From the NCBI GenBank assembly GCA_034717495.1, contig JAYELL010000114.1, positions 1 to 61,125 on the forward strand: a DNA stretch of 61,125 nt, read 5' to 3'. The DNA comes from Chloroflexota bacterium (GTDB lineage Bacteria > Chloroflexota > Anaerolineae > JAAEKA01). Below, one piece after another: positions 18,102 to 26,328 of this stretch; positions within the stretch are counted from its first letter, which is position 1; the number at the start of each line of letters is the position of its first letter. Under the pieces are notes generated by a model. The model had not been told where the DNA came from and did not search any database. It saw nothing but the letters and a program-made list of their open reading frames with translations. A program made the translations under genes and the position numbers.

Positions 18102-18689
18102 ATGCCATTAGCAAACCGCGAGGAAGCCTGGAATCTATTGTGCGAATGGGTCGAGTCGGACAGCCTGCGCAAGCACATGGTGGCCGTCGAGGCTGCCATG
18201 CGTGCCTATGCGAATAAGTATGGTGAAGATGAGAACTTATGGGGAATCACCGGGTTGCTGCACGACCTGGATTTCGAACGCTATCCCGACATGAACGACC
18301 CGATCAATGGTCATCCCCGCACGGAACTGCGCCTTTTCCGGGAGTTGGGTTACCCTCCGGAACTCATTCGCGCGGTTGAGGGACACGCTCCCTATCTGGG
18401 CATTCCCCGCACGACGAAAATGGACAGCGCGCTGGTAGCCGTGGACGAACTCACTGGCTTGATCATGGCAGTAGGCTACGTGCGCCCAAGCAAGAACCTT
18501 GGGGATGTACAGGTGAAATCGGTGCGAAAGAAGTGGAAGGATAAGCGGTTTGCTGCCGCTATCGACCGCCAGGAGATCGCCGAGTATACCGCCGAGCTCG
18601 GCGAGGACCTGAATGATCATATTGGTTTCGTGCTGGCAGCCATGCAAGAGGTTGCGGGTGATCTGGGTTTGGACGGGCGAGATCAGTGA
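18102..18689 (+). CDS. HD-domain phosphohydrolase family protein
   Basis: ATG at 18102 gives 195 residues. AAGGAG lies at 18082-18087, slightly far away. The frame is open upstream, but that part overlaps the divergent promoter and does not resemble the family. His25 (LRKHMVAVE), the His54-Asp55 pair (LLHDLDFERYP) and a later GHA form the HD metal site pattern. Small single-domain HD proteins of this size are usually metal-dependent phosphohydrolases for nucleotides or related phosphates; the substrate is unknown. It is followed by three genes with gaps of 15-26 bases, a probable operon. Confidence 0.75.
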   Translation: MPLANREEAWNLLCEWVESDSLRKHMVAVEAAMRAYANKYGEDENLWGITGLLHDLDFERYPDMNDPINGHPRTELRLFRELGYPPELIRAVEGHAPYLGIPRTTKMDSALVAVDELTGLIMAVGYVRPSKNLGDVQVKSVRKKWKDKRFAAAIDRQEIAEYTAELGEDLNDHIGFVLAAMQEVAGDLGLDGRDQ

Positions 18690-18704
18690 GCTTCACATTC
18701 GCTT

Positions 18705-19145
18705 ATGAGAAGCAGTGAATTCATGCGGTTGGTCGCTCCGGCCGTGCAACAGCATCTTCCCGATGGTCTCACACTGGCCAGAGGCCGCGTGTGGAGTTTC
18801 GGCGCGCAGTTGTACGATGACAATCCCCCCTTCCACTATGAAATAGTTCGCGTTCCCAAGCGGATGGGGGACAGACTGGAACTTGGCTTGCATTTCGAAA
18901 GTCGGAGCCGACAGCACAATGTGACCATGTTGAGTGGGTTTTCGCCCCGCCTGTTGGAAATCAAGGGTGAGCTAGGGGGCGGTTTCGAGGCTGAGCTTTG
19001 GGATCGGGGATGGACCAAGGTCTACGAGACCGTTCCGCTGGAGGCCTACGAGACTGCCTATCTCGATATGGTGGCTCAACGCATGGGCGCAATTATCCGG
19101 GTACTTCATCCGATCTATCGTTCAATGCGCCAACGTGCCAGATGA
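18705..19145 (+). CDS. Conserved-looking protein of unknown function
   Basis: The protein has 146 residues, is soluble, and has no signal peptide or membrane segment. I do not recognise the family. The sequence alternates beta-rich stretches (HYEIVRVPKR, RLELGLHFES) with an amphipathic C-terminal helix rich in Arg. It lies 15 bases after the HD gene and 26 bases before the oxidase-like gene, so it is likely part of the same transcript. No catalytic motif stands out. Confidence 0.65.
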   Translation: MRSSEFMRLVAPAVQQHLPDGLTLARGRVWSFGAQLYDDNPPFHYEIVRVPKRMGDRLELGLHFESRSRQHNVTMLSGFSPRLLEIKGELGGGFEAELWDRGWTKVYETVPLEAYETAYLDMVAQRMGAIIRVLHPIYRSMRQRAR

Positions 19146-19171
19146 AAACGCTTGAAGAAGGATAGACAACC

Positions 19172-19630
19172 GTGGAACAAGTTGCTCCCATTGACCCCGT
19201 ATTGCAATCATTGGCCGAACGCTTCGCTACCTCGCCGTGTTGCTGGTTTAGCAGCGTCCGACCGGATGGACGCGCACACAGTGCCCCTGTGTGGCACGTG
19301 TGGCTTGCGGAGAGAATATACGTGATATGCAGGGCGGATGCCGTACGGGTTGACAACATCCAAAACAATCCGTGGGTGGTACTTGCGCATCCCGATCCAA
19401 TTAGCCCTGTCATCATCGAGGGAATCGCCGCGTTGGCGCCCGATTCTATGCCAACGTTGCGTCCCCTCTTCAAGAAAAAGTATGATTGGGATCCTGGTGC
19501 CAGTTCTGATTATGATTCCGTATTGGCGGTTATGCCCAGTAAACTGATGGCTTGGGGCGAGTTTGGAGAAGGTCGTTGGTCGGGAGAGCAGATACAAAAA
19601 GTCAAAGATGTGTCCTATGTGTTGGAATGA
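19172..19630 (+). CDS. Pyridoxamine 5'-phosphate oxidase-like flavin protein
   Basis: GTG start at 19172 follows AAGGA (152 residues). The pattern CCWFSSVRPDGRAHSAPVW, then an IYVICRADAVRVDNIQNNPWVVL stretch, matches the split-barrel FMN/F420-binding fold: a beta strand with a DGR turn, then an arginine-containing strand before NIQxNP. Members oxidise or reduce small cofactors or bind heme or F420; which one applies cannot be told. Gaps of 26 bases (upstream) and 16 bases (downstream) suggest it is in the HD operon. Confidence 0.75.
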   Translation: MEQVAPIDPVLQSLAERFATSPCCWFSSVRPDGRAHSAPVWHVWLAERIYVICRADAVRVDNIQNNPWVVLAHPDPISPVIIEGIAALAPDSMPTLRPLFKKKYDWDPGASSDYDSVLAVMPSKLMAWGEFGEGRWSGEQIQKVKDVSYVLE

Positions 19631-19646
19631 GAGAAAGCCACCGATT

Positions 19647-20981
19647 ATGACAACGATCCGTCCGCGAAAGCGAGGGTTTCTTGTCGCCGCGGCGATAGCG
19701 GTCTTTTTGATGGCCGTAATCGGCTGCGGTAGCGAGGTCGGCCCGACTCCTGCAGCTACCGGGGCCGCAATGCCGGCCACTTCGGCCGAGCCCGCATCCG
19801 TGGCAGCCATAATCCCTTCGCCGGAGCCAGTGCCGGATGCAAGAGATGTTCTTGAGCTCACCTGGTGGACCGTGCCGCAGTTTTCCCCTTTTGGTGAGGC
19901 CAAGGCTGACCAACTGGTTGCAACCCAGATCGGTCAGTTTGTTAGCGGCAATCCCGATTTATCGGTTGAGACTGTGGTGAAAGCCCCCTACGGCCGAGGT
20001 GGGGTGCTCGATTTCCTTCTGAGAACCCAGAAAGTCGCTCCCTCGCTGTTACCCGATGTAGTCTCCCTGGATGCCGATGAGTTGGGCATCGCCATCCGGG
20101 CTGGCCTGCTTCAACCGATCGAAGAGGACTTAATCAGAGAACTTCTCACCGATCTGTTCCCCTTCTCGATTAGTGCAGGGCGCCAGGATGGGCTGCTCTA
20201 TGCTCTGCAATACGAAGGAGATATCGAACATATCGTGGTCGATACGACGCAGGTCGACGCTGTGCCGCGAAACTGGATGGATATTCTCGATGGAGAACAT
20301 CCCTATTTTTTCTCACCAGGGCCTTCGGGCAACCCCAGCGATGCCTTTTTGGTGCAGTACCAGGCATCGGGTGGTGTCCTTGGTGGGAAAAATGAACCAT
20401 TTGTACTGGACGAACAAGCGTTGTTCAGTGTACTGACATTTTATGAGCACGGCCAAGAGCGTGGCGTGATTCCGGCCGAGGTTTTGGACCTGGACAATAC
20501 CGAAGAGATTTGGCCGATTTTTGATGCTGGTCAGGCACAGGTAGCCCATGTGAGATCATCACGCTTTCTGAAGGAACGGAGAAACAAAACGGGAATGGCC
20601 TTTGGAACTATCCCGGCGGCAACGGAACAACCCACCAACATCGGTCGGGGCTGGACCCTGGCAGTGGTGGCGCAGGACCCGGAGCGCCAAGCTGCATCGG
20701 TGCGCTTTATCGAGGCAATGCTGGCATCTGAATTCAACGCGACCAGATCGTTGGCAGCCGATCGGTTGCCGGTCCGGCGAAGCGCCCTCGACCTGTGGGA
20801 CCCGGATGATCCTTATGTTTCCTTTGTGCGCTGGCAACTGGAGGCTGCCGCTACCCACCCGTCGGGAGCCAGTTACCTGCACGCTGCACCTATCCTCTCG
20901 GAGGCAGCTCGCTCGGTATTGAGCGGTGATGTGACAGCGCGAGAAGCAACTGAACAGGCAACAGGGATGAGTGTTCCCTGA
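19647..20981 (+). CDS. Extracellular solute-binding lipoprotein (ABC sugar-type), orphan
   Basis: ATG at 19647 (444 residues). A longer frame from 19563 overlaps the previous gene. The signal peptide ends in the lipobox MAVIGC (Cys27), so it is a lipoprotein anchored outside the membrane. A Pro/Ala/Thr-rich linker is followed by LELTWWTVPQFSPFG and an alternating alpha/beta fold of family 1 solute-binding proteins (GRGWTLAVVAQDPERQAASVRFIEAML is typical of the C-terminal half). No permease or ATPase gene is adjacent, so it may work with transporters elsewhere. The ligand is unknown, possibly an oligosaccharide. Confidence 0.75.
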   Translation: MTTIRPRKRGFLVAAAIAVFLMAVIGCGSEVGPTPAATGAAMPATSAEPASVAAIIPSPEPVPDARDVLELTWWTVPQFSPFGEAKADQLVATQIGQFVSGNPDLSVETVVKAPYGRGGVLDFLLRTQKVAPSLLPDVVSLDADELGIAIRAGLLQPIEEDLIRELLTDLFPFSISAGRQDGLLYALQYEGDIEHIVVDTTQVDAVPRNWMDILDGEHPYFFSPGPSGNPSDAFLVQYQASGGVLGGKNEPFVLDEQALFSVLTFYEHGQERGVIPAEVLDLDNTEEIWPIFDAGQAQVAHVRSSRFLKERRNKTGMAFGTIPAATEQPTNIGRGWTLAVVAQDPERQAASVRFIEAMLASEFNATRSLAADRLPVRRSALDLWDPDDPYVSFVRWQLEAAATHPSGASYLHAAPILSEAARSVLSGDVTAREATEQATGMSVP

Positions 20982-20997
20982 ACAACTCATTATTCAC

Positions 20998-21026
20998 TTG
21001 ACATATCCAACTTTCCATATTATAAT
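20998..21026 (+). promoter_or_regulatory. Consensus sigma-70 promoter of the gene at 21186
   Basis: TTGACA (20998-21003), 17-base spacer, TATAAT (21021-21026); both hexamers are perfect. It lies 160 bases before the ATG, leaving a leader of about 150 bases in which I see no obvious riboswitch. Confidence 0.8.
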
Positions 21027-21185
21027 AGTCATAATGGTGGGTTATGGTCGATTAATAAACAATCGATCATCGGGTAATGCCTGATCAAGGCACAACAACA
21101 ATTCCTTGCGACAACATCCCTGCAGCTCGCAGATGGACGGGATGGTATATTCCCTTTTCCAGCGCGGGTACAAGGAGTTGTAGCT

Positions 21186-22604
21186 ATGTCTGTTCTTTCA
21201 GCCAGCAATGGCAGGTTCAATGGAGGCACTGCCACTGCTGTACGCAGCCAGGCTGAGGTCTTGGAAGAGATTGATGTCTATCTAAGAACCGCAGCAGAGG
21301 CACTACTCAAGGCCCAGTTGCTCTTACCACCATACATGAGTCAGCCATCCCGGGCAGGGATGGGCTTTCATGCTGGGTCCTCAAACAATCCCGAAGTCAC
21401 ATCCGATGCCAGTCCGGGGCGCATTGCCGTGCCCCCGATACCCTCGCTAGTTCAGCAGCACACACCAGAGGACGATAGCGCTCAATTTGATGACCTGTCT
21501 GCAGGTCTGCCACCGGTCGAAGCGATTCAACCGAAAGCAGGACAAGGGAAAATGCTGCGTGCTGCGGCAAGTGAGCAGCAACCCCCGTCCGAAGCTATAG
21601 ATGATCGAGAAGTAGAGTATCCAATGGCCGATCAGGCTGCTTCTTCGCCGCCCGGCGAACCGGCGAATACATCCAACCCCGCTTCGGCAAACAATGAAGC
21701 GAAGGGTGTGGGCGTGCCCGGAGTAAACGATGGTGGACCCTATACGGCTGTCGGAATCCTCACGGAACCAACGGATAGCGGACTGTCGGAAGAACTGGTG
21801 GTCCGTCAACCCGAAGTGATGACAGAGGATGACGCCAAGGAGGTCCTGAGCCGGATTTCGACCCGGGACCTGTCGCGCGTCGATGGCGAGGTTTCCAGGC
21901 TATATGATGAGGTGGTAACATCTCTCAGCAGCAGTCCAGCGGAAGCCAATGTGGCGCTGGAAGTGCTACGCAAATCCCGCCAGATACTTCTGAAAGACCC
22001 TGAGCAGTTTGCCGAAGCCGAATTCCTGGTTCAAAAGGTTCGGACGAAGCTCTCGCAGGTTCAGCGAAGTCGGGATTTCGGCGCCTATTTCGGACCGCGG
22101 TTATTCGCCTACGAAGTGCTGTGGTTGGTGTTTCTGGCCGGCCTGGCCATCGTTACGACCGTCAACGGCGCAGCCGTCGCCCGGTCGTTTGCCTATCTGC
22201 TCGGTGTTCCAATCGATAGCGAAGCGCTAAACTGGGCTATCATGTTCATGAGTACTGTGGCGTGGGGTGGCATAGGCGGTGTGACAAGCGCTTTGTGGTC
22301 GTTGCATCATCACATTTCGGTGGCCAAAGACTACGATCCGGTGGAGAATATGTGGTATCTTTCCCAGCCGGTGATGGGCATGGTACTGGGCGGAATCGTC
22401 TATCTCATAGTGGCATCTGGTTTCCTCGTCGTGCAGGTGGACCTGTCATCTCAGGGAACAGCTTTCGGTGCCCGGCTGCTACCTGCCGCCATCGCTGTGG
22501 TAGTGGGTTTCCGCCAAACGGTTGTGTTAACCCTGGTTGAACGAGTAGTGCAATTGCTGGTGCCCACCGATGATGGTGACAGCTCTACTCGGCCACCGAT
22601 TTGA
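21186..22604 (+). CDS. Unknown four-segment membrane protein with long soluble N-terminus
   Basis: The protein has 472 residues; ATG at 21186 follows AAGGAG. Residues 1-200 are a low-complexity Pro/Ala/Ser/Glu-rich region, likely disordered. Residues about 205-300 are helical and charged (VLSRISTRDLSRVDGEVSRLYDE is cut here to its idea: repeated Asp/Glu/Arg heptads). The C-terminal 170 residues contain about four membrane segments with the conserved-looking motifs WGGIGGVTSALWSLHHHI and YDPVENMWYLSQPVMGMVLG. I do not recognise the family. Its strong promoter suggests substantial expression. It is monocistronic: the rpmH promoter overlaps its stop codon. Confidence 0.7.
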   Translation: MSVLSASNGRFNGGTATAVRSQAEVLEEIDVYLRTAAEALLKAQLLLPPYMSQPSRAGMGFHAGSSNNPEVTSDASPGRIAVPPIPSLVQQHTPEDDSAQFDDLSAGLPPVEAIQPKAGQGKMLRAAASEQQPPSEAIDDREVEYPMADQAASSPPGEPANTSNPASANNEAKGVGVPGVNDGGPYTAVGILTEPTDSGLSEELVVRQPEVMTEDDAKEVLSRISTRDLSRVDGEVSRLYDEVVTSLSSSPAEANVALEVLRKSRQILLKDPEQFAEAEFLVQKVRTKLSQVQRSRDFGAYFGPRLFAYEVLWLVFLAGLAIVTTVNGAAVARSFAYLLGVPIDSEALNWAIMFMSTVAWGGIGGVTSALWSLHHHISVAKDYDPVENMWYLSQPVMGMVLGGIVYLIVASGFLVVQVDLSSQGTAFGARLLPAAIAVVVGFRQTVVLTLVERVVQLLVPTDDGDSSTRPPI

Positions 22605-22629
22605 CGGAAAACAGGGCCACAGGTATAAT
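22601..22629 (+). promoter_or_regulatory. Sigma-70 promoter of the rpmH operon
   Basis: TTGACG (22601-22606), 17-base spacer, TATAAT (22624-22629). The -35 overlaps the stop codon of the upstream gene. The leader to the rpmH ATG is about 170 bases. Confidence 0.75.
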
Positions 22630-22682
22630 ATCTTTCGCTCATATTCGGCAATCCTGATTGTCGATTGCTGGCGAAGCAAAAG

Positions 22683-22719
22683 CGGGCGAGGAGCGCGTCT
22701 TTACCTCTCCCGTTTTTTT
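22683..22719 (+). terminator. Terminator-like hairpin in the rpmH leader (possible attenuator)
   Basis: CGGGCGAGG (22683-22691) pairs with CCTCTCCCG (22704-22712) with one mismatch, followed by seven T. It lies between the promoter and rpmH. It may be an attenuator or the terminator of the preceding gene. Confidence 0.65.
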
Positions 22720-22808
22720 GCTGTTTAATGCCCATACTGGTGTGTCATGTCGTGGCATTGCTGCACGCACTCGGGCAGAAAAGAAATAAAGAGGAGCACA
22801 AAGGATTA

Positions 22809-22973
22809 ATGCCAAAGAGAACGTATCAGCCAAAGGTTCGACGTCGTCTGCGGGTCCACGGTTTCCGCAAGCGAATGAGCACCGGCGAAGGTCAGAATGT
22901 CGTCAAGCGTCGCCGACAGCGCGGGCGCAAGAGAATGGCGGCTAGCGTAAGCTACCGTAAACGTACCTGGTAA
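22809..22973 (+). CDS. rpmH: 50S ribosomal protein L34
   Basis: The protein has 54 residues, slightly longer than the usual 44-47. It opens [19 protein letters not shown] and carries RKRM..[16 protein letters not shown], the L34 signature, with a TW-ended extension typical of some lineages. AAAGGA sits four bases before the ATG. It is a basic component of the large ribosomal subunit. It is first in the classical rpmH-rnpA-yidD-yidC-khpB order; dnaA is not in the window. Confidence 0.97.
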   Translation: MPKRTYQPKVRRRLRVHGFRKRMSTGEGQNVVKRRRQRGRKRMAASVSYRKRTW

Positions 22974-23004
22974 ACTACCCACGGTTCACAGGGATCGACT
23001 GGCA

Positions 23005-23403
23005 TTGAAGCGGTACCAGCGGTTGCGACCCAGCGGTCGCTTTGGAAAGGTGCGCCGCGAAGGCAAGTGCTGGGCTGCCCGGTTAATGGTGGTATGTGTG
23101 TTACCCAACAATCTCGACACGAGTCGGTTCGGGTTTTCGGTGAGTAAGCGGGTTGGAAAGGCAGTTGTGCGCAATCGTGTCCGGCGCCGGATTCGGGAGG
23201 TTGTGCGTCTTCGGCAACATCAAATCGCTCCTGGTTGGGATATCGTGTTTATTGCCCGGTCACCCATTGCCAGGGCCAATTATGGCGAAGTCGAACTGAC
23301 GTGTGACCGGTTACTGGACAGGGCAGGTTTGTGGTTAGCTGTTCCCGGCCCCTCGGAAGAAATCAATGCGGGCATGTCTTCAGGTGGAAATACTGGTTTA
23401 TGA
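23005..23403 (+). CDS. rnpA: Ribonuclease P protein component
   Basis: 132 residues from a TTG start at 23005 with AGGGA ten bases upstream; no ATG or GTG lies in frame between the rpmH stop and this codon. The core [28 protein letters not shown] is the RNR motif of RnpA that binds the RNase P RNA and the tRNA 5' leader. The C-terminal tail (about residues 110-132) is longer than usual and low in conservation. It overlaps yidD by four bases (ATGA), showing translational coupling. Confidence 0.95.
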   Translation: MKRYQRLRPSGRFGKVRREGKCWAARLMVVCVLPNNLDTSRFGFSVSKRVGKAVVRNRVRRRIREVVRLRQHQIAPGWDIVFIARSPIARANYGEVELTCDRLLDRAGLWLAVPGPSEEINAGMSSGGNTGL

Positions 23404-23609
23404 GTTGGTTTGTGGTCACGCTTATCAAAGGATATCAGCGGTTTATTTCACCCTTCCTTGCCTCGAACTGTCGTTTTGAGCCAACCTGTTCGCATTATAC
23501 GGTGGAAGCCGTTGAGCGCTACGGCGCCGCAAAGGGGTTGTGGCTGGGTGCAAAGAGAATCAGCCGGTGTAATCCTTTCAATGACGGCGGACCCGACCCG
23601 GTACCATAG
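23400..23609 (+). CDS. yidD: Membrane protein insertion efficiency factor YidD
   Basis: 69 residues. The ATG at 23400 overlaps the rnpA stop. The sequence includes [20 protein letters not shown], then SHYTVEA and a [15 protein letters not shown] end. The family signature is the Cys-bearing 'CRFxPTCSxYxxEA' and 'RCxPxxxGGxDPVP'. It is a small amphipathic membrane-associated protein assisting YidC-dependent insertion. It sits directly before yidC, as expected. Confidence 0.95.
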   Translation: MSWFVVTLIKGYQRFISPFLASNCRFEPTCSHYTVEAVERYGAAKGLWLGAKRISRCNPFNDGGPDPVP

Positions 23610-23636
23610 ACCTGGACAAAGGATAAAATAACAGTT

Positions 23637-24608
23637 ATGTTGAACAAACGGGCAATAGGCCTGTTGCTAGTATTGGGGATCCTGGTGCTTTTGATGTCAG
23701 GTTGTGCACCCGTTGAACAGCCTGATGGCACATTAAAACCTCCAACCTGGATTGCTCCTATCGCAGCTCCCCTCCAGTGGGTTATCGAGTTTGTATACAA
23801 CAGCATATTGACGCCGATCGGCCTCGCTTCCTACGGGCTTGCCATTATCCTGGTTACGGTCCTGATCCGCATGGCTCTCTATCCTCTGACACGCAAGCAG
23901 ATGAGTTCCATGAAAAAGATGCAGGAAATCCAGCCTCGCATGAAGGAAATCCAGGATAAATATGGCAAGGATCGGGAAAAACTAGCGCAGAAGCAAATGG
24001 AATTGTACAAGGAGGAAGGGGTCAATCCGGCAGGGGGCTGTTTACCCATGCTGGTCCAGATGCCCATCCTTTTTGCCTTTTACTACGCGTTGTTGAGCCT
24101 GGGGGACAAACTGGCAGAACCCTTCCTGTGGATCCCCGATCTATCTTTTCCGGAATATCGGGAAGGCATGACATGGCTCTCACCGGTGACAATTGAGCAC
24201 ATATTTTCACCGGCGGTGCTTCCCTACCTGGTATTGCCCATCGTTTACATCCTGTCTCAGTTTGTGATGCAGAGAATGAGCACAGCAGCCAACCCATCTT
24301 CTCAGATGGCGGGTGGCACCGGCAATATCATGAAGCTGATGCCATTGATGTTTGGGTACATAACACTGATCGTTCCTTCTGGTTTGACGTTGTATTGGGT
24401 CACGTCAAACGTTGTCCAGATCATCCAGCAGGGCTTCACAACAGGGTGGAGTAGCTTGTGGCCCGGCAAGAAGGAAGAACCAGCCCTCGCTGCTGCCTCC
24501 GGCAGTTCAAAGCAAACAGTGCCCGTAACCAGTGACGGCTCAACCACAGATACCCAATCCACCGTGTCAGCCGGCCGGCGGCGAAAACTACGAAAGAAAA
24601 AGAGGTAA
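23637..24608 (+). CDS. yidC: Membrane protein insertase YidC/Oxa1 family, lipoprotein type
   Basis: 323 residues. A lipobox LMSGC (Cys23) ends the signal sequence, as in Gram-positive SpoIIIJ/YqjG-type YidC. The large periplasmic domain of proteobacterial YidC is absent. Five membrane segments follow, with IRMALYPLTRKQMSSMKKM after the first and a cytoplasmic hairpin IQPRMKEIQDKYGKDREKLA, both diagnostic. A basic tail (RRRKLRKKKR) may contact the ribosome. It inserts and folds membrane proteins with or without Sec. AAAGGA lies at 23618-23623. Confidence 0.95.
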   Translation: MLNKRAIGLLLVLGILVLLMSGCAPVEQPDGTLKPPTWIAPIAAPLQWVIEFVYNSILTPIGLASYGLAIILVTVLIRMALYPLTRKQMSSMKKMQEIQPRMKEIQDKYGKDREKLAQKQMELYKEEGVNPAGGCLPMLVQMPILFAFYYALLSLGDKLAEPFLWIPDLSFPEYREGMTWLSPVTIEHIFSPAVLPYLVLPIVYILSQFVMQRMSTAANPSSQMAGGTGNIMKLMPLMFGYITLIVPSGLTLYWVTSNVVQIIQQGFTTGWSSLWPGKKEEPALAAASGSSKQTVPVTSDGSTTDTQSTVSAGRRRKLRKKKR

Positions 24609-24611
24609 ACT

Positions 24612-25430
24612 ATGGTGTCGTCCCCCGGCGGCGAATTTCGCGGCAAAACAGTCAAGGAAGCGACCGATGCCGGCTTGGCCCAATTAGGGCTGACCAGTAA
24701 TCAGGTCGAAATCGAGGTTCTAAGTAAAGGTAGTCGAGGTGTGCTGGGCTTTGGCGCCGAAGATGCTCGTGTCCGTATCACGCCAGTGACATCGTCCGAG
24801 TCATCCGCAAAGCTTTCAACTGAAGAAGCCGTGCAGCCTGAAGAAACAGCCATTGCCGAAACGGTTGAGAAGAGCATGGTCGTGGCGAGCGAGCCTGCTG
24901 CTGTCGAGCAGGTGGAAGATCAACAGCCCGTCGAAAGTGATCCAGAGGCAGCTGAGCCAGATGTGGCTGCCATTTCCGTCGGTCTGCTTCAAGGTTTGCT
25001 GGATCATATGGATGTTCACACCAACGTTCGAGCGGTGGAATACCAGGGTGTCCTGGACGCAGGCCAGGAACCGCCCCTGGTATTAAACATCGAGGGCGAA
25101 GACCTGGGCATTTTGATCGGACGGCGGGGCGAAACCCTGGCCGCGATTCAATACATCACGCGCCTGATGGTTAACCATCAGGTCCACCGGTGGACAAATC
25201 TGGTGGTGGATGTGGAGGGCTACAAGGCGCGACGAGAGCAGCAGTTGGTTCAGTTGGCGGAAAGAATGGCTGATCGAGCCGTTGAGTCTGGCCGCCCGGT
25301 TGTGTTGGAAGCCATGCCCGCCCGGGAGCGACGCATTGTTCATATTGCCCTGCGCAACAACCCCAACGTGTCGACGGAAAGCGTCGGTGAGGGTGATAAT
25401 CGCAAGGTGACCATCATTCCCGTCGAATAG
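24612..25430 (+). CDS. khpB: RNA-binding protein KhpB/Jag (Jag-N, KH, R3H)
   Basis: 272 residues starting 3 bases after yidC. The Jag-N domain (about 7-58) holds GKTVKEATDAGLAQLGL and KGSRGVLGFGAEDARV. An acidic linker rich in Glu and Val follows (about 60-120). A KH domain with the GIGRRGE-like loop LIGRRGETLAAIQYI is centred near residue 175, and an R3H domain ends the protein (MPARERRIVHIAL, then NPNVSTESVGEG). In Firmicutes KhpB pairs with KhpA and binds many RNAs. A strong terminator follows, closing the operon. Confidence 0.95.
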   Translation: MVSSPGGEFRGKTVKEATDAGLAQLGLTSNQVEIEVLSKGSRGVLGFGAEDARVRITPVTSSESSAKLSTEEAVQPEETAIAETVEKSMVVASEPAAVEQVEDQQPVESDPEAAEPDVAAISVGLLQGLLDHMDVHTNVRAVEYQGVLDAGQEPPLVLNIEGEDLGILIGRRGETLAAIQYITRLMVNHQVHRWTNLVVDVEGYKARREQQLVQLAERMADRAVESGRPVVLEAMPARERRIVHIALRNNPNVSTESVGEGDNRKVTIIPVE

Positions 25431-25461
25431 TTCCGTAGCTATCGGCACAAAAGGAAAACCG

Positions 25462-25492
25462 AAGCGCCTCCGGAAAACCTGGAGGCGCTTTT
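25462..25492 (+). terminator. Rho-independent terminator after khpB
   Basis: AAGCGCCTCC (25462-25471) pairs perfectly with GGAGGCGCTT (25481-25490), followed by T residues to 25492. It lies 31 bases after the stop codon. Confidence 0.85.
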
Positions 25493-25508
25493 GATTCCGG
25501 CGAGTGTT

Positions 25509-26306
25509 TCAAGAGGCGTTGTGGGCAATGGTGACCATATCACCGGGAGCCGGCACCAGGACTCGTCTCGCAAAGTATCGTTCAGCCGCGATACGGTAGG
25601 CCTGGCTGGCAGTAGATCCGGTATCTTGCCGGTGCACCAGGGCCAGTTGTCTCACTCCCACTTCCTGGGCCATGCTTGCAGCCGTCGCGGCATCGGAATG
25701 TTTGGCTGCGTTCTCAGCAGGTGGGACAAGGTAGAATGAATCATGGATCAACAGATCCGCCCCCCTGGCCAGGTCGGCAATGTCCTCTTTGGGTCCTGTG
25801 TCCGAACTGTACACAACGATAGAGCCGTCTGTTGTAATCAGGCGAATGCCAAAACTGGGCACTGTGTGGTTACCGCGCGCCAACCGGTATTTCATGGACT
25901 CGGCACCAGGCAGCGAAAGCTCGCTCGTTTTTATCGACAGCGGGACAGAGTGGATGATTGGCTTCATGCGTTCCGCCAGGTTGGGATAGGCTGTAGAGAC
26001 GAGTCGCCACGCAGCGGTCAAGACAGCAGGCACACCGATGATGAAAAGCCCCTGGTCGGGCCAAAAAAGGGTTCGGTTTAGGAGAAGCATTGGCAGCCCG
26101 AGAGTGTGATCGCCATGTTGATGGGATATGAATACATGGGTCAATTCCCCCGGATCGATGCCGGCGTCCTCCAGCTGGCGCATGATCGCCGGTCCACAGT
26201 CCAGAAGAATGGAAGTGCCGCCCTCGCGAACCAGAAGAGCCGTATGGTCGCTGGCCGGGAAAACTGCCATGGCGCCACCGACACCGAGAAAGAGGATCTC
26301 TGTCAT
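25509..26306 (-). CDS. Metallo-beta-lactamase fold hydrolase (RNase Z/PhnP-like)
   Basis: ATG at 26306 (265 residues) follows AAGGAAA. Family start MTEILFLGVGGAM; the longer frame upstream overlaps the TPR gene. The metal motif is SHQHGDH (His62, His64, Asp66, His67), followed by a later SDTG (metal Asp), LIHDSFY and ALVHR. The domain matches the RNase Z/elaC-like branch of MBL hydrolases (SGGxIxxYSSDTGP-like strand). The tRNA-specific exosite arm is not evident, so a phosphodiesterase or general esterase role is as likely. It is second in an operon behind the giant TPR gene, 22 bases away. Confidence 0.85.
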   Translation of the reverse strand: MTEILFLGVGGAMAVFPASDHTALLVREGGTSILLDCGPAIMRQLEDAGIDPGELTHVFISHQHGDHTLGLPMLLLNRTLFWPDQGLFIIGVPAVLTAAWRLVSTAYPNLAERMKPIIHSVPLSIKTSELSLPGAESMKYRLARGNHTVPSFGIRLITTDGSIVVYSSDTGPKEDIADLARGADLLIHDSFYLVPPAENAAKHSDAATAASMAQEVGVRQLALVHRQDTGSTASQAYRIAAERYFARRVLVPAPGDMVTIAHNAS

Positions 26307-26328
26307 AGAAAGTTTCCTTGCGTTTAGA

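Noticed and set aside
20966-20985. Small palindrome at the end of the solute-binding gene as a terminator
   Set aside because: Short stem with mismatches and no T run.
22604-22809. Replication origin near rpmH
   Set aside because: No dnaA gene and no cluster of TTATCCACA boxes was seen.
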